Shown piece by piece: positions 24,340 through 34,518 of a DNA stretch of 64,000 nt. The translations under genes and the position numbers were made by a program. Each line of letters opens with the position of its first letter. Position 1 is the first letter of the stretch. Below the pieces are notes generated by a model. The model saw only the letters and a list, made by a program, of their open reading frames with translations, was not told the DNA's origin and searched no databases. This DNA comes from Microbulbifer aggregans (GTDB lineage: Bacteria; Pseudomonadota; Gammaproteobacteria; Pseudomonadales; Cellvibrionaceae), in the NCBI RefSeq assembly GCF_020524005.1, contig NZ_JAIVKK010000004.1:248001-312000 (forward strand), in the 5' to 3' direction.

Positions 24340-26292
24340 ATGGGAATACTGAGAAAGCTTGCCGCATCACTGTTGCTGCTACTCAGCGTGGATGCGTTTG
24401 CCGGGGTTGCCAAGCCCTATCCGCTGGATTACTGGGCTCTACGCGATGTGATCAGCAATGTGGAAGTTTCCCCGGATGGAAAGCATGTGGCCCTGCTGAA
24501 GATTCCAACCAAGGATGGCGACCCAATCATCGAAGTCTATCCGTCGGACAACCTCGAAGCAGAGCCATATCGGATCAACTCTGATCCGATGGAAATACAA
24601 GGTTTTTTCTGGTTGAGCAACGATGTTATCGGTATGAATCTGCGCCAGAAGGTGCGTGATCGTATTGAAGGTTTTAATGAGGGAGTATACGAATACCTGC
24701 TGGCCTCAGTGGACATCAAGCGGAAAAAAATGAAAAAGTATGATCAGCTTGGTGCTGATCTCGAACATGTTCTGCCCAACAATGATCGCAGAATCATTTT
24801 TTCCTACATTCCCGGCGGTGATAAAAGTCGATTGAATAAAGCATTTCGGCCGCGGACGTATTATGAAATGGACCTGAAGTCCGGTGCGAAAAAATTGCTC
24901 CTCCGTGGAAAGTTGGACATGGGCCAGGTTGAGTTTGATATTGATGGGAGCCCTTGGTTAGCACGCGGTTTTGATATTGGGAAAGGTGAATATGTCTGGT
25001 ACCAGCGTATTACCGATACCAGCAAGTGGCAGGAATTTTATCGCCTTAGTGAAGACAGCTTTGAAACCTTCTCGGTTGAAGGGTTCGATGAAAAACAGCC
25101 GCATATTTTTTACGTTCGCGCGAACAAGGGTGATGACAAGATCGGGCTCTGGGAATATGACGTACGCAAAGGTGCCTTCGGTGAGCTGATTTATCGTCGC
25201 GGTGATGTTGACGTCGCTGGCGTCCGTTTCCACAGTAACAAGTGGAAAAACCGAGACTCAGTGGTTGGGGTGGTGTACACCAAAAGCAATGTTGAAGTTG
25301 AATACTTTGATGAGCTGGAAATGGCGACGTCCAAACAGCTGGAAAGTATCATCCCGGAAGCTCATTTTCTGCGAATCAATAGCCGCAGCCGCGATGGTTC
25401 CAGTCTGACGATCTATAACGTAGGTCCTCGAGATCCAGGTACATATTACCTGCTGCATGGCGGAAAATTGACTAAAGTTGGTAGCCGTCAGCCGCTACTC
25501 GCGCCTGAGAATTTGGCCGAAGTACGCTACATCGAATACAAGGCGCGCGATGGTCGCACTATCCCAGCCTACTTGACCATCCCGAACGGTAAGCCACCCT
25601 TCCCGGCGATTGTCATGCCCCATGGGGGCCCCTTCGTTTCAGAGGTGGTTCTGTATGATGAATGGGCGCAGATGCTTGCCAACAACGGCTATGTTGTGCT
25701 GCAGCCGGAATATCGTGGCAGTAAAGGCTTTGGATTGGAGCACTATACATCTGCTTTTGTTGACGGCGGACAGGGCGGCCACAAAATGCAGGATGATAAG
25801 GACGACGGCATGCTCTACTTGGTTGATCAAGGTTGGGCAGAAAAAGATCGCCTGGCGATGTTTGGCTGGTCTTATGGCGGCTATGCAGCGCTTATCGCCG
25901 CTGCGCGCAAGGAGCAAATTTACCAGTGTGTAATTGCAGGTGCAGCTGTTTCCGATAACCAGATGCAGGTAAATTATTACCGTGATCGCATGCGCGGCGC
26001 CCAAAAAATTGAGCAGCTGGGTATGTGGGATGACAGTATCTCCCCGATTGAAACAGCAGCGGATGTCAATGTGCCGATCCTGCTAATTCACGGCAGTGTC
26101 GACCAACGAGTTCCCCCTGAGCACGCTGAGCGCTATCGCAAGGCGCTAGACAAGCATGGGAAGGTCTATAAATACGTAGAGCTGGACGGTGCCGACCACT
26201 TCAGTAACACCCTGTTTTATGATCACCAGAAAACGCTTTATGAATCTATGATTTCTTATCTTGAGACGGATTGTGGCGCCGGTGGCCTCTAA
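24340..26292 (+). CDS. S9 family peptidase (acylaminoacyl/dipeptidyl peptidase type)
   Basis: The 650-residue protein has a signal peptide (residues 1-21, ending FAG), a beta-propeller region to about 400, and a C-terminal alpha/beta hydrolase domain. The catalytic triad is visible: Ser in GWSYGG (about 511), Asp in HGSVDQRVPP (about 588) and His in DGADHFSN (about 622). The family cleaves short peptides in the periplasm. Base composition is more AT-rich than most of the window. It lies behind the TonB receptor, in an uptake-and-digest arrangement, although a terminator intervenes. Confidence 0.9.
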   Translation: MGILRKLAASLLLLLSVDAFAGVAKPYPLDYWALRDVISNVEVSPDGKHVALLKIPTKDGDPIIEVYPSDNLEAEPYRINSDPMEIQGFFWLSNDVIGMNLRQKVRDRIEGFNEGVYEYLLASVDIKRKKMKKYDQLGADLEHVLPNNDRRIIFSYIPGGDKSRLNKAFRPRTYYEMDLKSGAKKLLLRGKLDMGQVEFDIDGSPWLARGFDIGKGEYVWYQRITDTSKWQEFYRLSEDSFETFSVEGFDEKQPHIFYVRANKGDDKIGLWEYDVRKGAFGELIYRRGDVDVAGVRFHSNKWKNRDSVVGVVYTKSNVEVEYFDELEMATSKQLESIIPEAHFLRINSRSRDGSSLTIYNVGPRDPGTYYLLHGGKLTKVGSRQPLLAPENLAEVRYIEYKARDGRTIPAYLTIPNGKPPFPAIVMPHGGPFVSEVVLYDEWAQMLANNGYVVLQPEYRGSKGFGLEHYTSAFVDGGQGGHKMQDDKDDGMLYLVDQGWAEKDRLAMFGWSYGGYAALIAAARKEQIYQCVIAGAAVSDNQMQVNYYRDRMRGAQKIEQLGMWDDSISPIETAADVNVPILLIHGSVDQRVPPEHAERYRKALDKHGKVYKYVELDGADHFSNTLFYDHQKTLYESMISYLETDCGAGGL

Positions 26293-26302
26293 ATATCTGA
26301 AG

Positions 26303-26402
26303 TAGTTTCGCAGTCAAACTTAGCAGTCTCATCCAAAGCGACCGGCTTTTGGGGTGGGGCTGCTGCCCCCTGTGGATGATACGGCCTGTTTGTCAGCGAA
26401 AC
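26303..26402. other. Nested inverted repeats upstream of ubiE
   Basis: AGTTTCGC at 26303-26310 pairs with GCGAAACT at 26395-26402. Within are CATCC/GGATG and a GGGGC-TGCT-GCCCC hairpin, so the 100 bases can fold into one branched structure. No T-tract follows. It is not one of the AGGGAT-loop repeats. It may be a terminator of the peptidase gene, a leader of ubiE, or chance pairing. Confidence 0.4.
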
Positions 26403-26506
26403 TGTATCCCTACCCCCCCCTAAGTATTCGCTTGCCGCCTCTCAGTCGTGCTGTATGCCGATTCCCATGTACAATACCGCCCTGAAATTTGCACAGCAGG
26501 CACAAG

Positions 26507-27256
26507 ATGACGGAACGCAAGACGACCCATTTCGGCTACCAGCAAGTACCGGTCGAGGAAAAGGCCGGGCGTGTGGCGGATGTTTTTCACTCGGTGGCGG
26601 CGCGCTACGATGTGATGAACGACCTGATGTCAGGTGGGGTTCACCGCCTGTGGAAGCGTTTCACCATCGAGCTGTCCGCGGCACGGCCGGGGCAGACGAT
26701 TCTGGATATTGCCGGCGGCACGGGTGATCTGACCGCGCGCTTTTCCCGCATTGTGGGCCCCACCGGTAAGGTGGTGTTGGCGGATATCAATGAGTCGATG
26801 TTGAAGGTGGGTCGTGATCGCCTGCTGGATCGCGGTATTGCGGGCAATGTGGAGACGTTGCAGGCGGACGCCCAGTACCTGCCCTTCCCCGACAATACCT
26901 TTGACTGCATCACGATTGCCTTCGGCCTGCGCAATGTCACCGATAAGGACCTGGCGCTGCGCTCGATGCTGCGGGTGCTGAAGCCGGGCGGCCGCCTGCT
27001 GGTACTGGAGTTCTCCAAGCCGCAGTCGAAGCTGCTGGAAAAGGTCTACGACCAGTACTCGTTCCGCCTGCTGCCGTTTATGGGCAAGCTGGTGGCTGAC
27101 GATGCCGAAAGCTACCGCTATCTCGCCGAGAGTATCCGCATGCACCCGGATCAACAGACCCTCAAAGACATGATGGGCGAAGCAGGCTTTGTGGACTGTG
27201 AATTCCACAATATGACGGGTGGCATTGTGGCTTTGCACAAAGGTATCAAGCCTTAG
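26507..27256 (+). CDS. ubiE: Ubiquinone/menaquinone C-methyltransferase UbiE
   Basis: UbiE is the SAM-dependent C-methyltransferase in ubiquinone synthesis. The ATG at 26507 ([11 protein letters not shown]) gives 249 residues (E. coli 251); a TTG six codons upstream is in frame but less likely. Visible blocks are [22 protein letters not shown] motif [27 protein letters not shown] and RMHPDQQTL. It begins the ubiE-ubiJ-ubiB cluster found in many gammaproteobacteria. Confidence 0.97.
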   Translation: MTERKTTHFGYQQVPVEEKAGRVADVFHSVAARYDVMNDLMSGGVHRLWKRFTIELSAARPGQTILDIAGGTGDLTARFSRIVGPTGKVVLADINESMLKVGRDRLLDRGIAGNVETLQADAQYLPFPDNTFDCITIAFGLRNVTDKDLALRSMLRVLKPGGRLLVLEFSKPQSKLLEKVYDQYSFRLLPFMGKLVADDAESYRYLAESIRMHPDQQTLKDMMGEAGFVDCEFHNMTGGIVALHKGIKP

Positions 27257-27276
27257 CTCTTATCTCAGTCCGTGGC

Positions 27277-27388
27277 GGTCCGAGCGGCGGGAACCCCTCG
27301 CGAGACACGCCGTGAACCCATCCCTGGGGGCTCTTCTAAAACATCCCTGTTTTAGAAGGTCTCGCGAGGGGTTCCCGCCGCCCGGACC
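27277..27388. repeat. Structured palindromic element, copy B
   Basis: The 29-base outer arms (27277-27305 and 27360-27388) are inverted repeats with one mismatch. Inside, on the minus strand, is the hairpin TTCTAAAAC-AGGGAT-GTTTTAGAA, then GAGCCCCC-AGGGAT-GGGTTC. It has the same order and loop as copies A and C but in the reverse orientation. It lies between ubiE and ubiJ. Confidence 0.85.
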
Positions 27389-27427
27389 TTTGCATCTGCG
27401 CTTGCGCACTGACGAACTCGTAAAATA

Positions 27428-28057
27428 ATGACCGACCCCACTTTCCGCGCCGGCTTTGACGCCACCCTGGAAACTGCCATTAACACCGCCCTCCGGTACG
27501 ACCCCGGTACTGCCGCGCGCCTGCAAAAGCTTGTCGGCAAGGTATTGGCGGTGGACCTCACCGCGCCAAAAATGTCCCTGTTCGTGCTGATCGAAGACGA
27601 CGGTATTGAAGTGCACAGCCGCTGGAATGGCGAGGTGACCACGGAGCTGCAGGGCTCGGCCCTGGCGTTTCTGCAATTGCTGAAAAACCGCGATGCCACA
27701 CCAGCGAAGCTGGGGGTGGGAGTGCGCGGTTCCAGTGCGTTTCTCGCCGAGTTGCAGTCCATCCTGCGGGATCTGGATATCGACTGGGAGGAGCCGCTGG
27801 CACAGGCGCTTGGCGATGTGCCGGCCCACCAGATCGGGCGCGGCTTGCGTACCGCAGCTGGCTGGCTGCGCGATGCACTGGGCAAGGCCCCTGGTGCGGC
27901 GTCGGAAGCGGCGACCGAAGAGTGGCGGGTTACTCCGCCGCAGGCGCAGTTCGAAGCGTTTGCCGATGATGTGGCGGAATTCACCCAGGGTGTGGACCGT
28001 CTGGAAGCGCGCATTGCCCTGCTGCGTGAGAAGCTGAGCCGCCGGGGAGCCAACTGA
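27428..28057 (+). CDS. ubiJ: Ubiquinone biosynthesis accessory factor UbiJ (SCP2 domain)
   Basis: The 209-residue protein has an N-terminal SCP2-like lipid-binding domain (about 10-110, with [20 protein letters not shown] and [19 protein letters not shown]) and a helical C-terminus rich in charged residues. UbiJ works with UbiK and the soluble Ubi complex that handles lipophilic intermediates. Its place between ubiE and ubiB and the two-base gap to ubiB are standard. Confidence 0.92.
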   Translation: MTDPTFRAGFDATLETAINTALRYDPGTAARLQKLVGKVLAVDLTAPKMSLFVLIEDDGIEVHSRWNGEVTTELQGSALAFLQLLKNRDATPAKLGVGVRGSSAFLAELQSILRDLDIDWEEPLAQALGDVPAHQIGRGLRTAAGWLRDALGKAPGAASEAATEEWRVTPPQAQFEAFADDVAEFTQGVDRLEARIALLREKLSRRGAN

Positions 28058-28059
28058 CC

Positions 28060-29697
28060 GTGCCGATTGCGAGAACCCTGACTATTGCGCGGGTATTCCT
28101 GCGCTACCGCCTGAACGAGCTGGTTCCGGCCGAGCATCAACCCTTTTGGTTGCGTGCGTTATGGGCGCCGGCGCGGCTGTTGCCGCAGAGCCGCAAAGCC
28201 AGAGACATGAGTCGTGGCGAGCGCCTGCGCTCGGCACTGGAGGCGTTGGGGCCGATCTATGTAAAGTTCGGTCAGCTGCTGTCTACCCGCCCGGACCTGC
28301 TGCCGCCGGATATCGTACTGGAGCTGAACAAGCTGCAGGACAAGGTGGCCCCCTACCCCGCTGACCAGTGCATTGCCCGTATCGAGGCCGCCCTCGGCGC
28401 GCCGGTGGACGAGCTGTTTGCCGAGTTTGAGCGTGAGCCTCTGGCCTCTGCGTCGGTGGCCCAGGTACACGCGGCGCGTTTGTTTGGTGCCGATGGCCAG
28501 CCCGGTGCTTCGGTGGTGGTAAAGGTGCTGCGCCCCGGTATCGACAAGGTGATCCAGCAGGACCTGCACCTGCTGGGCTTCATTGCGCGCTGGATTGAGC
28601 ACTATCTGCCAGATGGTCGGCGCCTGCGCCCGGTGGAGGTGGTGGAGGATTACCGTCACACCATCGAGGGCGAGCTGGACCTGGTGCGCGAGGCCGCCAA
28701 TGCGTCTGAGTTGAAGCGCAACTTTGCCAACTCCCCGCTGCTCTATATCCCGGAAGTCCACTGGGACTATACCCGCGAGAATGTGCTGGTTCTGGAGCGC
28801 ATCGACGGAATCCCGGTGACCGATCTCGACCAGCTGCGCGCGCAGAACACCAATATGGAGCTCCTGGCCGAGCGCGGCGTGGAGATCTTTTTCAAGCAGG
28901 TGTTCGAGCACAACTTCTTCCACGCCGACATGCATCCGGGCAATATTTTTGTCTCCCGCCAGCACCCGGAGCGGCCTCAGTACATTGCCATCGATACCGC
29001 AATCGTCGGCAGCCTCACCCGCGAGGACCAGTATTACCTGGCGCGCAACCTGCTGGCGATGTTCCGTCGCGACTATCGCATGGTGGCGGAGCTGCACGTG
29101 CAGAGCGGCTGGGTGCGGGCGGATACCCCCATCAATGCCTTCGAGGCAGCGATTCGTGCGGTGTGTGAACCGATCTTCGAAAAACCGCTGGGTGAAATAT
29201 CATTCGCCAGGGTGCTGATCAGCCTGTTCCAGACTGCGCGCCGGTTTGATATGGCGGTGCAGCCGCAGCTGGTTCTGTTGCAGAAAACGCTGCTCAATAT
29301 TGAAGGCCTTGGCAGACAGCTTTATCCGCAACTGGATCTGTGGAAGACTGCCCATCCATTTTTGGAACGCTGGATGCGCGATCGCATCCACCCGCGCACC
29401 ATTCTGGGTGAAATAAAGCGCTATGGGCCGGAATGGTTGGAAAAATTTCCCCAGTTGCCGCAGATGGCGTTTGCGGCGCTGGAGCAGGGGCGCGAATTGG
29501 CACCCCAATTGCACCGCCTTGGTGATCAGCTGGCGGGCAGCCAGCGCCGAGGTCGTGCCCAGTATGCGCGGCGCGTGGCTGGTGTATTGCTGGCGGTAGG
29601 CGCGGCACTGGTGGCTTCGCCGGGGTTGCTGGCACAGGTTCCGGCCGCGAGTTGGGCGCTGGGTGCTGCCGGTCTGGCGCTCCTGCTGTGGCCTTGA
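28060..29697 (+). CDS. ubiB: Ubiquinone biosynthesis atypical kinase-like protein UbiB
   Basis: UbiB belongs to the ABC1/ADCK family, an atypical kinase/ATPase needed for ubiquinone synthesis. The GTG start, two bases after ubiJ, gives 545 residues (E. coli 546). The family signature [18 protein letters not shown] (KxGQ motif), the ASASVAQVH loop, the [13 protein letters not shown] helix and the metal-binding [12 protein letters not shown] are all present. Two hydrophobic segments at the C-terminus (about 503-545) anchor it in the inner membrane. Confidence 0.96.
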   Translation: MPIARTLTIARVFLRYRLNELVPAEHQPFWLRALWAPARLLPQSRKARDMSRGERLRSALEALGPIYVKFGQLLSTRPDLLPPDIVLELNKLQDKVAPYPADQCIARIEAALGAPVDELFAEFEREPLASASVAQVHAARLFGADGQPGASVVVKVLRPGIDKVIQQDLHLLGFIARWIEHYLPDGRRLRPVEVVEDYRHTIEGELDLVREAANASELKRNFANSPLLYIPEVHWDYTRENVLVLERIDGIPVTDLDQLRAQNTNMELLAERGVEIFFKQVFEHNFFHADMHPGNIFVSRQHPERPQYIAIDTAIVGSLTREDQYYLARNLLAMFRRDYRMVAELHVQSGWVRADTPINAFEAAIRAVCEPIFEKPLGEISFARVLISLFQTARRFDMAVQPQLVLLQKTLLNIEGLGRQLYPQLDLWKTAHPFLERWMRDRIHPRTILGEIKRYGPEWLEKFPQLPQMAFAALEQGRELAPQLHRLGDQLAGSQRRGRAQYARRVAGVLLAVGAALVASPGLLAQVPAASWALGAAGLALLLWP

Positions 29698-29774
29698 GTC
29701 CCCACTTGACCCTTTAATGGGCGGCGCAGGACGGTAACCCGGGCAGCCAGCCTACAATAACGAATGAAGTAAGG

Positions 29775-30182
29775 ATGCATCCCTTGAGCGATACCGATTT
29801 CACTGAAGCGGTCAGCTGGAACAGCGACGGCCTGGTACCTGCCATCGCTCAGGACTACAAGTCCGGGCGTATTTTAATGATGGCGTGGATGAACCGTGAG
29901 TCGCTGCGTCTGACTGTGGAAGAAGGACGTGCAGTCTATTGGTCACGTTCGCGCGGCAAACTGTGGCGCAAGGGTGAATCCTCCGGCCATGTTCAGCAGG
30001 TACGTGAAGTACGCCTCGATTGTGATGGCGATACACTGGTGCTACTGGTGGAACAACTCGGTGGCATAGCCTGTCATACGGGGCGCACCAGTTGTTTTTA
30101 TCGGGTTTTCAAGGACGGTGAGTGGCATATCAACCAGCCAGTGATCACCGACCCGCAGAAAATTTACGCAAAGGACCAATAA
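29775..30182 (+). CDS. hisI: Phosphoribosyl-AMP cyclohydrolase
   Basis: HisI opens the purine ring of phosphoribosyl-AMP in histidine synthesis. The sequence has the usual [40 protein letters not shown], the zinc/metal-binding RLDCDGDT and [17 protein letters not shown] blocks. The ATG at 29775 gives 135 residues, but its ribosome site would touch the start; a TTG three codons on (29784) with AAGGA eight bases before it may be the real start. HisE is separate and follows by nine bases, as in Pseudomonas. Confidence 0.95.
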   Translation: MHPLSDTDFTEAVSWNSDGLVPAIAQDYKSGRILMMAWMNRESLRLTVEEGRAVYWSRSRGKLWRKGESSGHVQQVREVRLDCDGDTLVLLVEQLGGIACHTGRTSCFYRVFKDGEWHINQPVITDPQKIYAKDQ

Positions 30183-30191
30183 GTTTTCGCC

Positions 30192-30539
30192 ATGAGCAAT
30201 ATGCTGACACAACTGGATCGGGTACTACGGATGCGGATACAGGAAGGCGATGCGGACTCGTCCTACGTAGCCTCCCTGCATCACAAGGGCCTGAACAAAA
30301 TTCTGGAAAAAATCGGTGAGGAAGCCACCGAGCTGGTGATCGCCGCGAAAGATGCCGAGGGCCAGAGCGCCGAGTCGGAAGCACACCGTGCAGTGATCGG
30401 TGAGACCGCCGACCTGTGGTTTCACTCACTGGTGATGCTGGCACACCTGGGAACGGATTCCCGCGAAGTACTGGACGAACTCGGCCGCCGTTTCGGGCTG
30501 TCCGGGCTGGAAGAAAAGGCCGCGCGGCAGCAAAACTGA
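30192..30539 (+). CDS. hisE: Phosphoribosyl-ATP pyrophosphatase
   Basis: The 115-residue, all-helical HisE (MazG-like fold) hydrolyses phosphoribosyl-ATP to phosphoribosyl-AMP, the substrate of the preceding HisI. The conserved metal-binding helix [14 protein letters not shown] and the second [13 protein letters not shown] helix are clear. In enteric bacteria these activities are fused; here they are separate genes next to each other, followed by tatABC, the same order as in Pseudomonas. Confidence 0.95.
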   Translation: MSNMLTQLDRVLRMRIQEGDADSSYVASLHHKGLNKILEKIGEEATELVIAAKDAEGQSAESEAHRAVIGETADLWFHSLVMLAHLGTDSREVLDELGRRFGLSGLEEKAARQQN

Positions 30540-30613
30540 ATCTGAATCCAAACAAGTGGCAGCGCCCCGTGGGCGAGGCACTATAAAACACAGAGTATTA
30601 TCAGGAGCATTCC

Positions 30614-30859
30614 ATGGGCATTAGCTGGCAACAATTACTTATCCTGCTGGTCATCGTACTGCTGATCTTCGGTACCAAGCGTCTGCGTAACCTCGGCGGC
30701 GACCTGGGTGGTGCCATCAAGGGTTTCAAGAAAGCCGTGAAGGACGAAGATAAGGACAAGGAAGAGGATGAAAAGGATCCAGAGCTGCTGGGAAAAGACG
30801 AGCAGGCAAAGCCGCAGCAGAAGACCTCTGCGGAAGACAAGCACACTCAGGATAAATAA
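30614..30859 (+). CDS. tatA: Sec-independent translocase subunit TatA
   Basis: The 81-residue protein has one N-terminal membrane helix (about 5-20, [16 protein letters not shown]), the hinge [14 protein letters not shown], an amphipathic helix [10 protein letters not shown], then a very charged Lys/Glu/Asp tail. TatA oligomers form the passage for folded Tat substrates. AGGAG lies six bases before the ATG. It heads tatABC. Confidence 0.96.
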   Translation: MGISWQQLLILLVIVLLIFGTKRLRNLGGDLGGAIKGFKKAVKDEDKDKEEDEKDPELLGKDEQAKPQQKTSAEDKHTQDK

Positions 30860-30890
30860 CCCCTAGCGGGCAACAGGGCGAGCGCAGCGC

Positions 30891-31523
30891 GTGTTTGATA
30901 TCGGTTTTTTTGAACTGTTATTGGTGGGTATCGTCGGTCTGGTAGTGATCGGGCCGGAGCGCCTGCCTGATGCCGTGCGCACAACCGTACGTTGGTGGAA
31001 CCAGATAAAAAACACCCTCAACAGCGCCAAGGATGAGCTGGAGCGGGAAGTGGGAGCGGATCAAATCCGTCGAGAATTGCACAACGAGCGGATCCTCAAA
31101 GAGCTGCGCGAAAGCCAGGAAGAAATGGAGCGCTCTTTCAAGGCGGCGGAGCAGAAGTTTCAGCAGGACCTCGACGCGGTAAAACGCGAGAGTGCTTCTG
31201 AAGCTGAGACAGTATTCGACCGGCAAGCCGAGGCGCAGGCCGACCAGCGGGTTGCCGCGGCGGACTATCTGCCGGAGGAGGATCACCACACGAAACGTGC
31301 GGAGGACTATCTGCCGGAAGAGGACGAAGACGATTCCGACCTGGAAGACCCAGAGTACCCCGAGCACCTGCACGATCACGGTGACCCGGAATACAACCCG
31401 CACCACCCCGATCATTATGAGGATGACGAAGCCTTCACTGACGAGGGCGAGCTCACCAACCCCAAAGGGGACGATGATGAATCCGAACCCCGATCTTCGC
31501 AGGCGGAAGACAAGCGTCAATGA
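30891..31523 (+). CDS. tatB: Sec-independent translocase subunit TatB, extended acidic tail
   Basis: TatB forms the receptor with TatC. The GTG start gives M-F-D-I-G-F-F-E-L, then the membrane helix LLLVGIVGLVVIGPERLP with the family Glu and Pro, and an amphipathic helix. Length is 210 residues against 171 in E. coli. The extra part (about 110-210) is acidic and His-rich with an imperfect repeat of DYLPEED. Its stop overlaps the tatC start in ATGA. Confidence 0.94.
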   Translation: MFDIGFFELLLVGIVGLVVIGPERLPDAVRTTVRWWNQIKNTLNSAKDELEREVGADQIRRELHNERILKELRESQEEMERSFKAAEQKFQQDLDAVKRESASEAETVFDRQAEAQADQRVAAADYLPEEDHHTKRAEDYLPEEDEDDSDLEDPEYPEHLHDHGDPEYNPHHPDHYEDDEAFTDEGELTNPKGDDDESEPRSSQAEDKRQ

Positions 31524-32263
31524 GTGAGAAAGAACAACCGTTTATCGAGCATCTGATCGAACTGCGCAACCGCCTGTTGAAAATACTGGTGGCGGTGATC
31601 GCGATTTTTGCCTGCATGATGCCGTTTGCCAATGAGATCTACGATTTCGTTGCCGACCCTCTGCAGGCACGCCTGACCGAAGGCGCGGGCATGATTGCCA
31701 CTGAAGTCACATCTCCATTCCTGACGCCGTTCAAGACCACTTTCGTGCTGGCCTTTTTCCTTGCCATCCCGTTTGTGCTCTACCAGTTCTGGGCCTTTAT
31801 AGCCCCGGGGCTGTATAAAAAAGAAAAGCGCCTGTTGGCGCCGGTGATGGTCTCCAGCGTATTTTTATTTTATGCCGGTATGGCCTTCGCCTATTTTGTG
31901 GTCTTCCCCATCATCTTCGATTTCTTTATCAGCTCTGCCGATGCTGATATCAAGGTGATGCCGGATATCCGCAGTTATCTCGACCTGGCACTGAAGCTGT
32001 TTTTCGCCTTTGGTTTCGCGTTTGAGATCCCGATTGCCACGGTGCTACTGATCTGGAGCGGTGCTGTTACCGCAAAAGACCTGGCGAAAAAACGCCCCTA
32101 TGTGATCGTGGCCTGCTTTGCTGTTGGCATGCTGCTCACGCCCCCCGACATCATCTCCCAGACCCTGCTCGCGGTACCAATGTGGCTGCTGTTTGAAGTG
32201 GGCATTTTCTTCGGGCGCTGGATCAAGCGCGGCGAGCGCGACGAAGCGGTTGCTGAAGATTAA
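31520..32263 (+). CDS. tatC: Sec-independent translocase subunit TatC
   Basis: TatC is the six-helix core that binds twin-arginine signal peptides. The 247 residues include the N-terminal EQPFIEHLIELRNRLLK, the first periplasmic loop with TSPFLTPFKT, FYQFWAFIAPGLYKKEKR-like block (YQFWAFIAPGLYKKEKRLL) and FGFAFEIPIATVLL with the conserved Glu. Translation is coupled to tatB by a four-base overlap. Confidence 0.96.
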   Translation: MSEKEQPFIEHLIELRNRLLKILVAVIAIFACMMPFANEIYDFVADPLQARLTEGAGMIATEVTSPFLTPFKTTFVLAFFLAIPFVLYQFWAFIAPGLYKKEKRLLAPVMVSSVFLFYAGMAFAYFVVFPIIFDFFISSADADIKVMPDIRSYLDLALKLFFAFGFAFEIPIATVLLIWSGAVTAKDLAKKRPYVIVACFAVGMLLTPPDIISQTLLAVPMWLLFEVGIFFGRWIKRGERDEAVAED

Positions 32264-32325
32264 TTACGTTGAAGGATAGATGGCTTGCCGACTCTGTGGA
32301 GAGCCGGCAGGTCTAATGGTGTAGG

Positions 32326-34518
32326 TCAGGGAAGGATGGTATAGCGCACAATTAGATCTGTCTTGTAATCTGCCCCTCCACTGCCGGATGCAGCGTAATA
32401 TCGCAAAATATAGTCATTGCCGAATTGCGCCAGAGGTTCGAATTCGGTGACGGAATATAATGTACATTCCACTGCGTCTTCTGGACATTCCGGCAGGTAG
32501 TTATAGCTGCCATCGCTGGTAATAACATCATATAACCGCATATCCAGGTAGCCAGGCTGCTCCGTCCAGGAGTAATCAAGCGTCAATGGGTCATAATTCA
32601 CGCCATTGAAAATTAGTATGTTGGCAATGTTGTTTGCATGAAATTCAAAAGCAAATCCGCCATAAAAATATTTTGAGTCGCTCAGTAGTCCTTCGTGGAA
32701 GTTCGGCTCACTGTAAGCCAGCGTCGAAGGCGTTGGTAGTTTAATCCCCGGTGTTACCGGTACCATATACCCCCCACGAACTGAGGCGATTGTGCCATCT
32801 TGCCTGCGCACCAAGCCGACGGCTTTCAGCATACTGCCTTCGGTACCCATGATCGTATACTCAACATCGCCTGTCTGCTGTGTGCTGAGTTTCAATTTTC
32901 CCGGAGATAAAAGGGATATTGTGCCGGTGTCGCTATAACCACTGTTGAAATCAGTGCGAAGGCTAATGCCTCCAGTGCTATTTGGTTCGACAACAGTGGT
33001 TCGCCAGACGGCGGATGTCGTGTTGATGCCTTGATCTACATCCTGATAAGCGTGTATTGCGAAGGTTGCAGTAATTTCACTCGCAAAGCTTCCATAACCA
33101 CGCTTGTTCAGCTGTACGAAGCTTGGTTCTGAGAAAAATCGCTCAAGCGTTTCGTCGCATTGATATTCGATTTGTTCGGCATAGGCAGAAAATACCGGTG
33201 TCTCCAAGTATTTGGTCAGCTTTATACGGATCGGGGTCACATAACTATGCGAGGAGCTTTCTTCGTTTGTCGCGCATTCTGGCTGGTAATTGACCGCTGT
33301 CGGCGGAAGTATGCCTTCCACAGATGCCGTAATGCTTTGGCCATCAAAAGAGACCGGAGTGCTATTGTCGGTTGATTTTTGTGTGTTGGCAGTCGCCAAA
33401 TAGCCTGTCCCGGATGCAGTCTCCGAAAGCTGGATCGCAGTTGCACCAATTACCTGATTGCGAGTCGTTGTATAAGTGAAGATCAGTTCTTCGTTCGATG
33501 CGAAGTCCTGGGATAAGAACTGTTTGCTGTCTCTTAGTATCGCCGCACGATAATCCAGATACTTTTCTGGTGCCTCCTCCACCATTGACTCCGCGATACT
33601 AATTGCATCTGGATAGGACTCCAGGAGTGAATAGGTATCGTCTTGGGAAAAAATGAACCAGCTATCGCCGGATAAGATAGATTTGAGTGTAGTCGCACTC
33701 TCGAATACTAATGCCTGAGGCAGTGTTTGTGACGCATTGATTAAAGTATCGGTAGAGGTTATTTCCCCTCCCGCGGCTTTTTCCAGAAATGCACTGGTGG
33801 CAGTGCTGGCGGCAGAAAGATACAAGGCTGGTATTTTCGTTTCATCCACGCGTCCTGAGGTAGCCTGAGCGTTGAGCTCGGAAATGGATCCGGCATAGGA
33901 CTTCAGGATAATGGTTTTGTCGATGCTGGTGTTTTGGTGGCGAGATTCGATAACAACCAGTGCATCCTCATCGGCATTTTTGATATCTACGCTGTAGCGA
34001 TTTTCTTCGAGCAGTGCATCATTGGCCTCCCCGGCCACATAGACCGTTACTAAGCCTTCACCAGAAACGGCTTCACCGATTGCGCCGGAGATCGTCAGTA
34101 TCTGCTCGATACGAACGGTTACGGTTGCTTCGGACTGTGCTGTGCCATCGCTCACGACATAGGTAAAACTATCTTCGCCCTTGGTCCCGGCAGCGAGCTT
34201 ATAGCGAATTTTGCCATCTTCTATCGCTGGGGCTACGCCCATTTTCGATTTGCTGACGCTGGTAATGGTGAGCGTGTCGCTATCGGTATCGGAATCATTT
34301 GCGAGTACATCAATAACGACGTCGACATCACGATTGCTGATAGAAGCTGAATCGTCAGTGGCAACCGGGGCGCTATTGCTTGGCGCTGGTGGTGTACCTG
34401 AATCGGAGTCGCCGCCGCCGCTGCCTCCTCCGCCACAGGCGGCAATAGCCAGGCAAAGTGGAATATAAGATAGGTGTTTTATTTTTTTGGAAAAAATAGG
34501 ATGAAAAACAGAAAACAT
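32326..34518 (-). CDS. Large hypothetical lipoprotein with cadherin-like domain, paralogue 1
   Basis: The 730-residue product has a signal peptide with lipobox IAAC (Cys28) followed by a Gly/Ser/Asp/Pro linker. Residues of about 50-140 form a cadherin/VCBS-like repeat (VIDVLANDSDTDSDTLTITSV, then GEDSFTYVVSDGTAQSEATV). The remaining 590 residues belong to no family I recognise. AAGGGA lies six bases before the ATG. It is similar along its length to the lipoprotein at 38857-41061. It is convergent with tatC. A surface or periplasmic role is likely from the signal alone. Confidence 0.78.
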   Translation of the reverse strand: MFSVFHPIFSKKIKHLSYIPLCLAIAACGGGGSGGGDSDSGTPPAPSNSAPVATDDSASISNRDVDVVIDVLANDSDTDSDTLTITSVSKSKMGVAPAIEDGKIRYKLAAGTKGEDSFTYVVSDGTAQSEATVTVRIEQILTISGAIGEAVSGEGLVTVYVAGEANDALLEENRYSVDIKNADEDALVVIESRHQNTSIDKTIILKSYAGSISELNAQATSGRVDETKIPALYLSAASTATSAFLEKAAGGEITSTDTLINASQTLPQALVFESATTLKSILSGDSWFIFSQDDTYSLLESYPDAISIAESMVEEAPEKYLDYRAAILRDSKQFLSQDFASNEELIFTYTTTRNQVIGATAIQLSETASGTGYLATANTQKSTDNSTPVSFDGQSITASVEGILPPTAVNYQPECATNEESSSHSYVTPIRIKLTKYLETPVFSAYAEQIEYQCDETLERFFSEPSFVQLNKRGYGSFASEITATFAIHAYQDVDQGINTTSAVWRTTVVEPNSTGGISLRTDFNSGYSDTGTISLLSPGKLKLSTQQTGDVEYTIMGTEGSMLKAVGLVRRQDGTIASVRGGYMVPVTPGIKLPTPSTLAYSEPNFHEGLLSDSKYFYGGFAFEFHANNIANILIFNGVNYDPLTLDYSWTEQPGYLDMRLYDVITSDGSYNYLPECPEDAVECTLYSVTEFEPLAQFGNDYILRYYAASGSGGADYKTDLIVRYTILP

